Part shown: piece by piece, positions 12,969 through 25,200 of the stretch
How the letters are laid out: the number at the start of each line of letters is the position of its first letter
Position numbering within the stretch: position 1 is the first letter of the stretch
NCBI RefSeq assembly: GCF_030272615.1
Contig: NC_081415.1
Span: forward strand, 606,369,137 to 606,433,136
Direction: 5' to 3'
Length of the DNA stretch: 64,000 bases
Source: Cryptomeria japonica
Taxonomy: Eukaryota; Streptophyta; Pinopsida; Cupressales; Cupressaceae
Made by a program: the position numbers and the translations under genes
The notes under the pieces: model-generated
Databases searched by the model: none
Told to the model about the DNA's origin: nothing
What the model saw: only the letters and a program-made list of their open reading frames with translations

Positions 12969-13210
12969 TGTTGGCATATGTACAGAGTTTAATGACATGA
13001 TAGGATTGTATGTTGTCATTGATGTCAATATGCTGAAGTATGAACCGGTATATTGAAGTAAGCAAATTGGCAAGAGAACCGGTATGATGGTATGAAGTGA
13101 ACTGGTATGATGGTATGAACCGATATATGCAAAAAGGTTAATCGGTATGTTGGAATGTGAACCGATATATGCAAAGCCTATATCGGGGTTTCATTTGATA
13201 TGACTACCGG
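12969..13210 (+). repeat. 3' LTR of Copia A, first part
   Basis: Matches the first 240 bp of the 5' LTR with scattered substitutions and small indels. It is interrupted after ...GACTACCGG by a nested solo LTR; ACCGG (13206-13210) is the left copy of that insertion's target duplication. Confidence 0.92.
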
Positions 13211-14703
13211 TGTTGGCATTTCAATAGAAGGAGATTGTTGATATTCATTAAGGATATTGAGAAGGTTGTTGAATATTATTTGATATAACTAAAAAAGGAT
13301 GATAACTATCTTTATAACATTATTTTGTCATTGATGTCAAGAAATTGATTTTCTGATTCAGTATGATGTTGCTATATCTTAAGAAGTATGTTTTGATGAG
13401 TATTAAGTGGTCGGTAAGTGACACAGAAAGAATGTGATAAGAAAGGGGAGAAATAAGATATTCAATGGGCAACTATTACCGAGTTAGACAATGATGAGAT
13501 CATGATGTTTAGATTGTTTTGATATCCTACAAATGTTGTTGATTGTAAGGTTAATACTATACTATTTCACCGAGTAAAGAACCTAGTCGGTAAACCCTAA
13601 GGAACCTAGTCGATAAACCCTAAGGTTATCGATATCAGTTAACGAAGGCAGAATGTCTATCGAGTAAAGTTTAGTATTTACCGAGTTGCAACCGAGTTAT
13701 GACAGATTGCATTGGATAGATAAAAGCATTATTTAATGAAGGACAATGATGAGCTGGAGTTGATTAAATGATTGGTATGTCGTGCATGAAGTTTGTTAAG
13801 GATCTATGGCAATGGGAGATCGGCAAGAAGATCTACAGCTCAGATTGAACCGCAATAACCTTGTGCAAGTTCCAAGAAAGGAATGCAAGTCCCAAGGTGA
13901 GGTAAAATGTTTTCAGATCAAAGGATGCATTGAACCTAGTCAAGATTGAAGATCTGATGGCTAAGATTGATCATGGGAAATGTGATCAAGGAGATTCAGT
14001 GGTTAGCAAATTGTTTATAAATAAGAAATTATTGATGAACAATGTATGCGGGCAAGTGTAAGCACAGGGATGCTACATAGTGATTACTGAGCACAGAAGC
14101 TTGAAGACTTGTTTGAATAACAGAGTAAGGAGCCTAGTAGAGGGACAAGATAAGTCCTATGACAAGATTGTTCTGAGAAAATAAGAATCTGCTTTAGCAT
14201 TTCAGATGTAAAGTTGCAGATATATTTATTACTGTTGTTTATTTTGTAAGTGACAAAAAATCTCTTAACCGAGTGGACTTAACAATCTTATTTGTAAACC
14301 TTCTAGCAAGGTAACATTCTAAATGAGTGTTTGAAATCTTTTGACAAGGTCGCTTCTAACAAAGTGAAGATCCTAACAGATCTGAGGGAAATCCCTTAAC
14401 CGAGTCACATCTAGCAATGTGTTTGTAATATTTAACAGGATTTTCTTTTAACCGAGCATACTCTAGAAGAGTATATTTCTTAGTGGGTCCAAAATCCCAC
14501 AGTGGTTTTTCCCTATTTGGGTTTCCACATTAAATCTAGTGTTATATGTGTTGTGATGAGAGTTTGCATGTTTAGCAATTTTTGGTTATATTGCTGAAGT
14601 ATAAGTTACCGAGGTTGAATCTGTTGATTTTATGGAAGATTAAGTTTGTATGATTCACCCCCGCCCCTCTCATCTTGTTAGCTATTAGCATCAGAACTTT
14701 ACA
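13211..14703 (+). mobile_element. Solo LTR nested in the 3' LTR of Copia A
   Basis: A 1493-bp segment, TGTTGGCATTTC...ACTTTACA, inserted into the 3' LTR. It is flanked by ACCGG (13206-13210) and ACTGG (14704-14708), a 5-bp target duplication with one mismatch. There are no coding domains. It has the AAATCC-TTAAC-GAGT module (about 14260-14470) and the U5 stretch ending GGGTTTCCACATT (about 14520). A lone LTR with target duplication is the usual product of recombination between the two LTRs of one element. Confidence 0.9.
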
Positions 14704-14708
14704 ACTGG

Positions 14709-15956
14709 TTGGTAGTCTCAGCTTCAGGGTTTTCGGTTGATGCATTCCAAGTCTGTGTGATTCGATCGACGACATCCTGTGATGAGTTAGCATTGAAATG
14801 AAGATCAGATCATGTTGCCACATTAGCCTTGTGCGCATGAAGAATCTCCTTGAGGATCTTGCATGAAGAAGATTGATTCTATCTACCTTGGTAATGTGCA
14901 AAATCTTAGTAAACGGTGGAGAGCGCATGATGGGTTATCAGCTTCTAGAAGCGGTGAAGAACAGACGATGGAGAACATCTTGAGATTTGTTCAAGATTGT
15001 TTTACCCTATGTAATATGATTAAATGGTTAGGATTGGACTGACTGTATTGTTAACCTAGATGCCTAGGGTTTTAGGTTTTTACCACCGACCTAATTCCTA
15101 TCTATAAGGTCAATGATGATTCTCATTTGAAGTTGTTGGTAAATGAATGTGTGTGAAGTGATTCTTGCCAGATCAGAGAAATGAGTAGAAATCTGTATAG
15201 TGTGATTGCAGAAGTAAAGGAACTGAAGTGGATGTTCCCTGGCATTGAGTGTTGTTATCAGATCAGTGTATTACTTATTGACTTCTAACCATTTCAGCAG
15301 TTGGAAACTCCCTTTACCAGGTAGCTTTAACAGGATTTTTGTAAATCCTTTAACAGAGTGACTCAAAATCATTGAGTTCTTTAAATCCTCTGACAAGGTA
15401 ACCTTTAACAGGGTTTTAACCTCTAACCGGGTATTTAGCCATCCCTTAACCGAGTGATCCCTAGCAGGATCAGTTCCTAGCAAAACCTGTTGTAAAGTCT
15501 TTAACCGGACTAGGCTCCTAATAAAGCAGACTTTGGAAGAGTTCAAGAACAACTTGTGGGTATTCATCCCCACCTTGATTTTTCCCAGTTGGGTTTCCAC
15601 ATGAAAAATCAGTGTGTTATGTTTGATGCTTTTTCATGTGATGTTTTAGTATTTTCTGTTAAGCGGTAAAAGCATGTTGATCCAATGGTTATTATATTTT
15701 TGATGTATTACTTGTTTAAGCATTTGGGTGAAGTGGAAATGAGATATTAGGTTTTGTGAAGATCTAAGTGTTACCGGTTTATGACTCTTACAGTCACTGT
15801 GTTTTACCGGTATTGCCTTGATTTAGATCGGTGATGTTCTTTACCAGTTAGTGCAGTCTTTGTAGTTTAAGTTTTAAAGAAGTTTTTGTCTATACTGATT
15901 CACCCCCCTCCCCTCTCAGTATCTGTTGGGTATTAACTATTCATCATTATTCATCA
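14709..15956 (+). repeat. 3' LTR of Copia A, second part
   Basis: Continues the match to the 5' LTR from TTGGTAGTCTCAGC to the terminal ATTCATCA, followed by the CCATC target duplication. The two parts total 1490 bp against 1497 bp for the 5' LTR. Confidence 0.93.
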
Positions 15957-16192
15957 CCATCTAGGTGTAGTCAAGTCCCTGGGATTGCTTATCCAAATCT
16001 GAGAGCAAATCCAAACTCGCATCTCTCAGGAGGCAATAAGTCGCTTTGTCATGGTTCATCTTTCATTTGCTTCTTATTTTCTAACCATGCTTATAATGAT
16101 CTTTTGAGTGTTTGTGTTGCCGCTGCAGGTATCACACTTCACAGGCATGACACTTTTGTATTGAGAGTACTATATAAGCTAAACTTATTTCG
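15957..16192 (+). repeat. LTR-like host segment, right part
   Basis: Continuation of the sequence interrupted by Copia A. It contains the AAATCTGAGAGCAAAT motif shared with the Tat-like LTRs and ends where Copia B begins (16193). No coding sequence is recognised. Confidence 0.5.
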
Positions 16193-17406
16193 TGTAGGGA
16201 AAGCAGAGTGCAGAAAATGCCTTCCTAATGTTAATTTCTTAGAGGAGAAAAGCAAATATGTGTTTCAATTTGAATTACGACATCTTAAGATATGCAATAC
16301 AAGATAAACAGAGCAACATGAAAAACACAATCACAGAGTAGTACAACAAAATTCACGTGGGAAAACCCTTACGGGTGAAAAACCCACACACCAAAGTATT
16401 CTCTTGTATTACAACAAAAATTATTTACGTACAAGTGACAAACTTCCAAGCTTTGATTTGGTCTTTGTTAAGGCAGGAGCGGTTCAGAAGATTATGTTCA
16501 CAATCATCTTTTCAATTCAACATTATAGAATTACCTGTTCGAAACTCAACCTCTTTGCACACTGACAAGAATCAATATCTCATCAACCTATCATCCAACA
16601 TGACCAACTTACTTCTTCAACCATTTTCTAGACGATTATATGTCTCTGTCGAAAAATAGTTTGATTCAGTTACCACATCTCCAACTGTCAAAATTCCTCA
16701 GATTGTCAATAGCATGTCATATTGTCTCCATCGCATCCTCTAAGTCATTCCAGTTTTTGCCAATCACCTTCATACAACTCAACAAGTTATTTCACATTTG
16801 GTTGTGATCCCCACCTCTGTCGCTCTAAGCTTAACTTGTCACCAAAGTCACTTTTGACATCATTGCGGGATGGCAAGATGAGTATGTCTCCTGCTCCCCT
16901 AGTTAGCTCGTAGTGCTCCTCAAGAACCCTTTGATTACCTGCGAGGTGGTTGGGAAAGAAGACCTCCTTGCTTCCCTGTTAGCCTGCAACACCACTGTTC
17001 ACCATGCGGGGTCTCGGGAAGAAACTTCCCTTCACCCTCTAACTTTATCTCACAATACACTTGCGTTCTCCAAACAACCCTTGCGGGGTGGCAGGGAAGA
17101 CAAAGTTGTCTCTCTTTTTCTACCCTACAGGTCTTCTTACTGGATCTTTAGAGTCCCGCAGGGTGGCAGCAGGGAGACAAAGTCTCCTTCTTCCCACTAT
17201 CCCGCGACCCTATTTGTCGTGCCTTTGTTAGGCTACGTGATTAAACGGGAAAGACAAAGTTTTCTTTCTCTACTATCATGCAGCGCTCTGCACATTGGTT
17301 CTCCAGGTGGGTATATAACACGAAGGTTATCAACAGCTCGTTTCATAGACCAAGTGCCATATGTTGAAGATTTGAACTAGTAAGTTTGAGACACCCATTC
17401 TCAACA
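16193..17406 (-). repeat. 3' LTR of Copia B
   Basis: Complete LTR. On the minus strand it starts TGTTGAGAATGGGTG, directly after a GAGTGGGAGAG purine tract (17407-17417 on the plus strand), and ends CCCTACA. It contains the U5 stretch GGGTTTTTCACCC...GGGTTTTCCCACGTG (plus strand about 16352-16386), a module also seen in other Copia LTRs here. Confidence 0.88.
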
Positions 17407-17455
17407 CTCTCCCACTCGATGAAGAACTTACTGGTATCTCTAGAACACTTAATTT

Positions 17456-20400
17456 TTAGTAATAATCGTGGGCTCCAAGGCCCATCGAGTTAGCACACCA
17501 TTTGAACATTTTTGTGTTCATGGGTTTCATCAACGCATCCGCAACATTCTTCAAAGTATCCACCTTTTCTAGATTAACCTTTCCATCTACCACAATGTCA
17601 CGAAAAAAGTGATACTGCACATCAACATGTTTCATCTTGGCATGGAAAGTGGGATTTTTTGCCAAACAAATGACACTCTGACTATTGCAACTAATAGAAA
17701 TTTATCCTACATTAAACCCAACATCAGAACACAAACGCTTAAGCCAAACAACCTCTTGACAGGCACAAGTTGATGCCATGTACTCTGCCTCTATAGTAGA
17801 TAAAGTAACTACAACTTGTCGCTTGCTCATCCAACTAATTTAACCACCATTCAACAGTTCAACATGAATACATATCCACAAGTGGATCTTTTGTTGTCAA
17901 TGTCTCCTGCCCAATCAGAATCCACATATCTATGAATGCTAATAGTCCTTTGCGATCCAACCAAATTTTCATGGTAACACAGAGCATATTGAGAGGTACC
18001 TTTTAGGTATCTAAACACACTCTTCACAACATCCCAATGTGGTATTTTTGGATTTTCCATAAATCGACTTCGTACTCCCACTACTTGGGAAATGTTTGGC
18101 CTTGCATAGACCATTGCATACATTAGGTTGCCAATTTCACTTGCATAAGGCACCTTGGCCATGTCCTCCATCTCAAATGGAGATTTTGGACAATCTTCAA
18201 CAGAGTTTCATTCCCTGTAATACTAGAACAACTAACTGCTTGCAATCTGACATGTTAAATCTCTCCAGGATATCACTAATGTACTTGCTCTAACTGAGCC
18301 AAAGCTTTCTATTCTTTCTATCGCTATTGATTTCTATCCCCAAAATATACCTAGCTACATCTATATCTTTCATTTCAAAATGTGTTGATAGCTAAGATTT
18401 TAAGTCAGAAATCATACCCTTATCATTCCCAATGAACAAAATGTCATCCACATATAGAGCAATGATAAGTAAACGATCATTTTCAGTCTTGTAATACACA
18501 TAATGATCAGATTTCGATCTTACAAATCCCAGAGACAACACAAAGGTGTCAAAATTTTGGTACCACATTCTAGGTGATTGTTTCAAACCATAGAGAGACT
18601 TTTTCAACTTACAAATCAAGGATTCTTTACCTTTTACCACAAAATGCTCAAGCTGGGGCATATAAATCTCTTCCTCCAAGTCGCCATGAAGGAACATTGT
18701 CTTCACATCCATCTGCTCGATCTCAAAGTCATATGTTGTTGCAAGTGAAAGAAGAAATATGATGGATGTCAGCTTTACTACAGGAGAAAATATTTCTCCA
18801 TAATCAATCCCCTCAACTTGGGAATAGCCCTTCGCAACCAATCTGGCTTTATAGTTATCCACGGTGTCATCCAGACTGATTTTCTTTTTAAGTACCCATT
18901 TGCAACCAACGGGTCTTCTACCTTCAGGCAAGGGCACTGGATCCCATGTTTCATTCTTCTTTAGTGAAGTCATTTCTTCGGTCATGGCCTCCAACCAGGA
19001 ATCTGAATCAGGAATTTGTATTGCCTTTTTCAAATTCCTAGGCTCATTAGTGTTAGTAACCAAAGCATAGGCACAATTTGTATCCAACAATGAGAAACCA
19101 TACCTATCAGGTTGTCTTCTCTCCCGTGTAGACCTCCTCAATCACTGAGGTGGAGGTTTTTGTTCTTCTTCTTGACCAAAACTATCAGAGCTTCTTGAGA
19201 TCTCCTCACTTTCAGGTACACATGGAGTTCGAAGTTCCTCCTTTTCTGGAGTTAGAGGAATTTCACCTTCTACTTCCTCTTTCTTTGTCTTATCAGACTG
19301 CATATCAACTAAGGTCATCTTCAACTCATGGAATATTACACTTTTGTTGTACAATACCTTCTCAGTCATAGGATTCCAAAGCTTGTATCCTTTCACTCCT
19401 AAGTTGTAGCCAATGAAGGTATACTTACCAACTTTGTTATCCAACTTAGATCTATTTGCATCAGGCACATACACATATGCCTCACAGCCAAAGACACAAA
19501 TATGTCCCAGAGAGGGCTTCTTACCAGACCATGCTTCCATGGGTGGTTTATCCACCAATGCTAAAGTGGGGGAGCTATTTTGTAAATAACATGATGTAGA
19601 CACAGCCTCAGCCCAGAAATTTTGCTCCAAACCAGCACTACTCAACATGCTTCTCGCCTTTTCTATCAATGTTCTATTCAACCTTTCAGCAACTCCATTT
19701 TGCTATGGAGTGTAAGGTGTGGTCTTATGCCTTTTAATTCCATGGTCTTTACAAAATTGATCAAATTCTGTTGAACAAAACTCACTGCCATTATCAATCC
19801 TTAGGCATTTAATTTTCCTACCAGTCTGATTTTCAACCAAAGTTTTAAATTCCTTAAACCAACTGAACACTTCTGATTTATTTTTCAAAAAATACACAAA
19901 TACCCTTCTCGAATAATCATATATAAAAGAAACATAATATCTAGAATTCGACAACGAAAGAACATTAATTGGACCAAATACATCAAAGTGAATATAATCC
20001 AGCAAACCAGAAGATTTATGAGGACTAGAATAAAATGAAACATGATGTTGCTTTCCATATATACAATGTTCACAAAATTCAAATTCAAAGTTACAATCAT
20101 TGAACCCCTCAACAAGACTCTTATTTTTTAAAGGTTTTAAGCCCTTCTCTCCTATGTGACCGAGTCTATGATGCCAAAGCATTGTTTTCTCAGTAGGAAG
20201 TTTAACCTTCATTGAACTTGCAACGATCTTCTTCCAGGCAACCTTGTCTGACTTTCTAGAGACATTGTTACGTTGAACAGACTGTGCATTCAGCTTGAAC
20301 AAAGTGCCAATCCTCGCACCCTTAGCCAACACTATAGAGCCTCTAGTCATCTTACAACCACCACCTGAGAATAATACATGTACACCAGCATCATTTAGCT

Positions 20401-21457
20401 TACTAATAGAAAGAAAATTATGAGCCAGACCTGGTATGTGCATTATGTCATTAATTCCCTTCATTCTTCCATCAGGAAGTTGAATTTTTTCTCTTCCTCA
20501 GCCAACAATTTCAAGAGATGAATCACTTGCCAGGTAAACCTTTCCACCATCATACTCTTCATACTTGGAGAGCCATTCTCTGTGAGATGTCATGTGGAAA
20601 GATGTACTAGAGTCGATCAACCAAACATTGTCAGTTGTCTGCGTTGCCAAGCCAATAATGAAGGCATCTGCATCACTATGAGAAGATTCGGTATAGGAAG
20701 AGTTCTTCTTTTTCTCCTCTTTACAATCCTTCCAAATATGGCCAATCTGCCCACAATTCCAGCATTTCAACTTGGACTTCTTCCTAGGAGACTTTGATCT
20801 CTCCTTTGATTTGGATTTGGACTTCTTGTCCTTTTGTTTGCCTTTCTCTTTTGATCTGCCTCAAACAACAAGGGCCTCATTGGCCATTTCAGAAGACTTC
20901 CTATGTGCCTCTTCTGAGAACAATGAAGCAACCACATCCTCCATTTTGAAAGTGGTTGTTGTACTCCCAATAGCCATCACCAAATGGTCCCATGTGTCCC
21001 GAAAGGAACACAACAGAAGCATAAAACGAGATCATCATCCTCAATCTTTTACCCCACAAAAGTTAACTGTGCAACAATCATGTTGAAAGTATTTAAATGA
21101 TTTGCTACGAATGTCCCTTCGCTCATCTTCAAGGAGTATAAATTTTTCCTCAGGAACAACTTATTTACCAAAGACTTTCCCTAATAAATATCACCAAGTT
21201 TCTTCCACAAAGAAGTTGTTATCTTCTCCTCATGAACATTCAAGAGAATAGAATCTGCAAGGCATAATCTAATCAGCCCTTTGGCCTTCCTATCTGCAAG
21301 GTCCCAATCTTCTTGTTTCATTTCTTGATGGTTTTGATCTAGGCAGTGCAACCCAGAGGTCTCTATCAACCAACAGGTCTTCCATCTTGAGTTCCTATAA
21401 CTCATAGTTACTGCCATTGAATTTTTCAATGTCCACTCTTCCTGATGTGCTCACCAT
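17456..21457 (-). pseudogene. Copia B gag-pol polyprotein, decayed
   Basis: The gag start is the ATG at 21457 (MVSTSGRVDIEKFNGSN). Gag is broken by stops and at least one frameshift. Its zinc knuckle CWNCGQIGHIWKDC is intact (about 20730-20765). The protease site reads DSST instead of DSG-A/T, so it is probably inactive. Integrase (20464-19142) keeps the HHCC-type zinc site (HHRLGH, CEHC), the Asp of HFDVFGP, the Asp of RIDNGSEF and the Glu of GVAERLN, but has a stop just before QNG (about 19705). RT (19141-18392) keeps DVKTMFLHG, LYGLKQSPRMWY and YVDD. RNase H (18171-17851) keeps DSDWAGD. The C-terminal part is at 17665-17456. It cannot give a full polyprotein. Confidence 0.92.
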
Positions 21458-21553
21458 CTCAGTCTACAATTTCAAACAAACCTCCACAAAACTCCCACTA
21501 TAGAACTAACACAAAAAACCCATCTTACCCACAAGGATAACACAATTAGCTAG

Positions 21554-21565
21554 GCTCTGATACCA
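21554..21565 (-). other. Primer binding site of Copia B (initiator Met tRNA)
   Basis: The plus strand reads GCTCTGATACCA, so the minus strand gives TGGTATCAGAGC two bases downstream of the 5' LTR end. Confidence 0.92.
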
Positions 21566-21567
21566 CT

Positions 21568-22292
21568 TGTAGGGAAAGAAGAGTACGGAAAATGCCTTCC
21601 TAATGTTAATTTCTTAGAGGAGAAAAGCAATCATGTGTTTCAATTCAAATTACAACATCTTTATAAGATACACAATACAAGATAAACATAGCAATATGAA
21701 AAACACAATCACAGAGTAGTACACCAGAATTAATGTGGGAAAACCCTTACGAGTGAAAAACCCACACACCAAAGCAATCTCTTGTATTACAACAAAAAAT
21801 ATTTACATACAAGTTACAGATTTTCAAACTTTGATCTGGTATATGTTCAGGCAGCAACAATTTAGAAGATTATGTTCACAATCAGCTTTTCAATTCAACA
21901 TTACAGAATTACCAATTTGACACTCAACCTCTCTGCACACTGACAAGAATCAACATCTCATCAACCTATCATCCAACACAACCAACTTACTTCTTCAATT
22001 GTTTTCCAGACGCTTATATGTCCCTGTCAAAAAACAGTTTGATTCAATTACCACATCTCCAACTGTCGAACTTCCTCAAATTATCAATAACACACCATGT
22101 TGTCTCCATCGCTTCCTCTGAGTCATTCCAGTTTTCACAAATCACCTTAATACAGCTCAACAAGTCATTTCACATTCGGTCGTGGCCCCCACCTATGTCA
22201 CTCTAAGCTTAACTTATCACCAAAGTCACTTTGACATCATTGCGGGATGGCAAGACGAGCATGTCTTCCCCAGTTAGCCCGCAGTGATCCTA
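21568..22292 (-). repeat. 5' LTR of Copia B, truncated
   Basis: Matches the 3' LTR from its CCCTACA end for about 725 bp, with many substitutions. The match is lost just after AGCCCGCAGTGATCCTA, and the sequence then belongs to the LINE. The LTR start is therefore missing. Confidence 0.85.
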
Positions 22293-25200
22293 CCATTCAA
22301 CGTTTGAGAAGATTTGTTCAAGAGAGGATAGAGTATTCAATACTTTAGTGTGTGTTTGAAGTGTCATAAAACGAACATCAACGCTAGCTCTACACATGAC
22401 ACACTTAGAGAAATCAACCCAACCCATCATCATAAGCCTATCCCACATCAAATCTCACCTCCTCCACACAATCTAGAGGAAGGCACTAGCCTTAGGAAGA
22501 CCCGCACAATTCCAAATAATCGCCAATGCCACAAAACTAATTAGATTGTCGTGAAAAAACAAACGCCAATCAGCAGAATTGATCGTCACCCTTTTGCTCC
22601 CATTTCCTTTCCACATTCATCTATCCCCCACGTCACAATGAGGCCAATTACCCAAGAACCTCCCAACTTCATTTCAAGCCTCATGAAGCCTAACTTCAGG
22701 AAGAATGGGGCTGATCCATAACTGTTATCCATCAGCCATAAAAACATAATCTTAACCAACTAACCCACTCTAGGCTCCTCAAACTCAGCCAATGGAAGGA
22801 ACTGTTGAGACTCCCTAAGAGAGGACTCAAAAAGCCAAGTATCTCTTCAAAAATGAATTCTCTCCCCTCTACCAACACTCCAAACCGTATCAAAAATAAA
22901 TAAGGAACAACAACTGCTCAAATTTTTCCATACAGTAGAACCCATGGGCAGAACATCTAAAAAAATGAGCTCAAGGTTGTTTTGAACATACTTAGCTTGC
23001 AAAACCCAACTCCAAAGTCGATCCTTCTCCTCATAGATCCACTAGGCCAGATTGGGGCCCAAGAGCTTCTTCATATTCTTGAGATCCTTCATGCCAATGT
23101 TGCTCAGGCGTTTAGGAGAGAACACGTCCCTCCAGTGAATAAGATTATACTTGAACACATCCTCAGATCCACGTCGTAGGAAAATTCTCTACAAGTCCTC
23201 CAATAATGTAGCCACCTTAGAAGGAATTTGGAAAACAAACATAAAAAAATATGGACTGAAACAATAGAAGCCTTGATGAGGGTAATTATGCCAGCAAGGG
23301 AAAGCCACTTCCCTTTCCATGAAGCAAACTTGTTTTGAACCTTGTCCACAACCTTCCTCCAATTGGAAAATGAAGTCCTCTTATCAACCAATGGCATACC
23401 CAAATAGAAAGTAGGGAGAATATCCACTTCAATACCTAAAATTCTTTGGACATCAAGAGCCTCACTACTAAACTCTTTCAGGAAAAAAATATAGGATTTG
23501 TTTCTATTGATCTTTTGGGCCACAACCAACTCATACTTCTGAAGGATCTTCTTGAAACCTTGAGCTTCCCTAGCAATAGCCTCCCCAAAGAGAAGAGTAT
23601 TGTCCATGAATTGAAGGCGTGTCAAGTTGGGAATACTGCCCAAGACTTGCAACCCCTTAAGCTTGCCTTTCTCTTTCTCATTTTTTATAGCTCTGCTAAG
23701 AACCTCCGCAATAATCAAAAATAAGAACAATGATAAGGGGTCACCTTGTCTCAAACCCCTACCCCCATCAAAAAATCTATGGCAACTGCATTGATCAAAA
23801 CTACATAAGAAGTTGAAGAAATGCAGTTGAACACCCAATCACACCAATCATGGCAAAAACCAAACATTTGCATAACCTTGATAAGAAATTCCTAGGAGAT
23901 ACAATTGCAAGCCTTGTTCATGTTGAGCTTCAAAACCATTCCATCTTTTTTCTTGGCCTTAATGGAGTGGATTGTTTCATGAGCAATAATAATTCCATCA
24001 ATGATTTATCCCTTTCAAGAATCCACTTTGCTCTTCTAATATGATAGAAGGGAGACACCTCTTCGATCTTGAAGCCATAGCCTTCGTGACAATCTTATAA
24101 ATGCCATTATATAAGGCAATAGGACGAAACTCCTCAACAGAACTGGGACTCTTACACTTGGAAAAAAGAGCCAAGAACGCACGATTCCAAGCGTGCATCA
24201 TTGTCCACCTCTTTTTGCATTCCTCAACTACATCCAAAATGTCAATACCCATAATCTCCCAAATTCTTTGAAAAACCCCTACATGGAACCTATCTGGGCC
24301 CAAGGCCTTTAACGCCCCTAGAGAAAAGGCCACAGACTTGATCTCCTCAAGAGAACAAGGTTCCATTAAAGAATTATCCATTTCCTTAGTAACTAAAAGA
24401 GGAATAAACCTAAGCAGGATTTCCTGAGCTTGCTCATTCAACCCACTTTGAGCCCAACATATCCTTGAAGAAGTTGAAACCTTCCAGTCTAATAGCTTCC
24501 CTATCCTCTACAACATTGTCATTAGCCATTTGGATCCTAAGGATTTTATTAACTTGTCTCCTAACATTGGTAGATAAGTGGAAGAACTGGGTGTTCTCAT
24601 TGCCAACTTTCAGCCAATTGGCTCTATATTTTTTGAGCCAAAAAATCTCTTCCGTCTTGAGAATTCTAACTCAGCCATCTTGTTAGCTTCTTTGTCTTTG
24701 AGGTCCTAAGTTAAACTCAGCATTGTAGTTGCCTTCTCTATTAATCTTAAGTCCTCTTCCCCTTTGTTTATGAGAGAAAAAAGATCACCAAAGACCCTCT
24801 TGTTCTAGGCCCTAGCCAAGTTCATGGTCTCACTAAGTTTCTTGAAAATTATAAATCTCTTGTTTCCTCTAACCTCCATACCCCACCACTCTGACAAGGC
24901 CTTCTGAAACTCAGGATGCTCATACCAAAAGGCTTCCATCTTAAATGGGATTCTTGAAGGCTTCTAAATAAGGGAGATCACTAAGGAGATCAGCCAATTA
25001 TCAGACCCCACAAATTGCAACAACTCAAAAATAAAGCTAACTAAGTACAACCATTCTAAATTGACCAAGAAATGATCCAATCTGCAAAGAATATTCTCAT
25101 CTCCAGACCTCCTATTACTCCAATAGAACCAACCTTTCTTAGGTAAAAGATCAGCCAAAGCAAGTTTATAATAGAATTCACGAAAGCAAGTATTTGCCAA

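Larger units (their letters stand above)
7067..15956 (+). mobile_element. Ty1/Copia retrotransposon A, full length, decayed
   Basis: A complete element by structure. It has TG...CA LTRs (7067-8563, and 12969-15956 with an insertion), perfect 5-bp target duplications CCATC at 7062-7066 and 15957-15961, and an initiator-Met primer site directly after the 5' LTR. One gag-pol frame has the Copia order gag, protease, integrase, RT, RNase H. Several GGGGGAG purine tracts precede the 3' LTR (near 12800, 12860 and 12960), as reported for Sirevirus-type Copia elements. Its LTRs differ by clearly more than those of the Tat-like element, so it is older. Lineage assignment within Copia is tentative. Confidence 0.95.
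16193..22292 (-). mobile_element. Ty1/Copia retrotransposon B (Tork/Tnt1-like), 5' LTR truncated
   Basis: On the minus strand the order is partial 5' LTR (22292-21568), primer site, gag, protease, integrase, RT, RNase H, polypurine tract and complete 3' LTR (17406-16193). The RT contains LYGLKQSPRMWY and YVDDI, as in Tork/Tnt1-type elements. The similarity between the two LTRs stops near 22292, where LINE-derived sequence begins, so the 5' LTR keeps only about 725 of 1214 bp. No second target duplication can be found because that end is missing. Confidence 0.9.
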
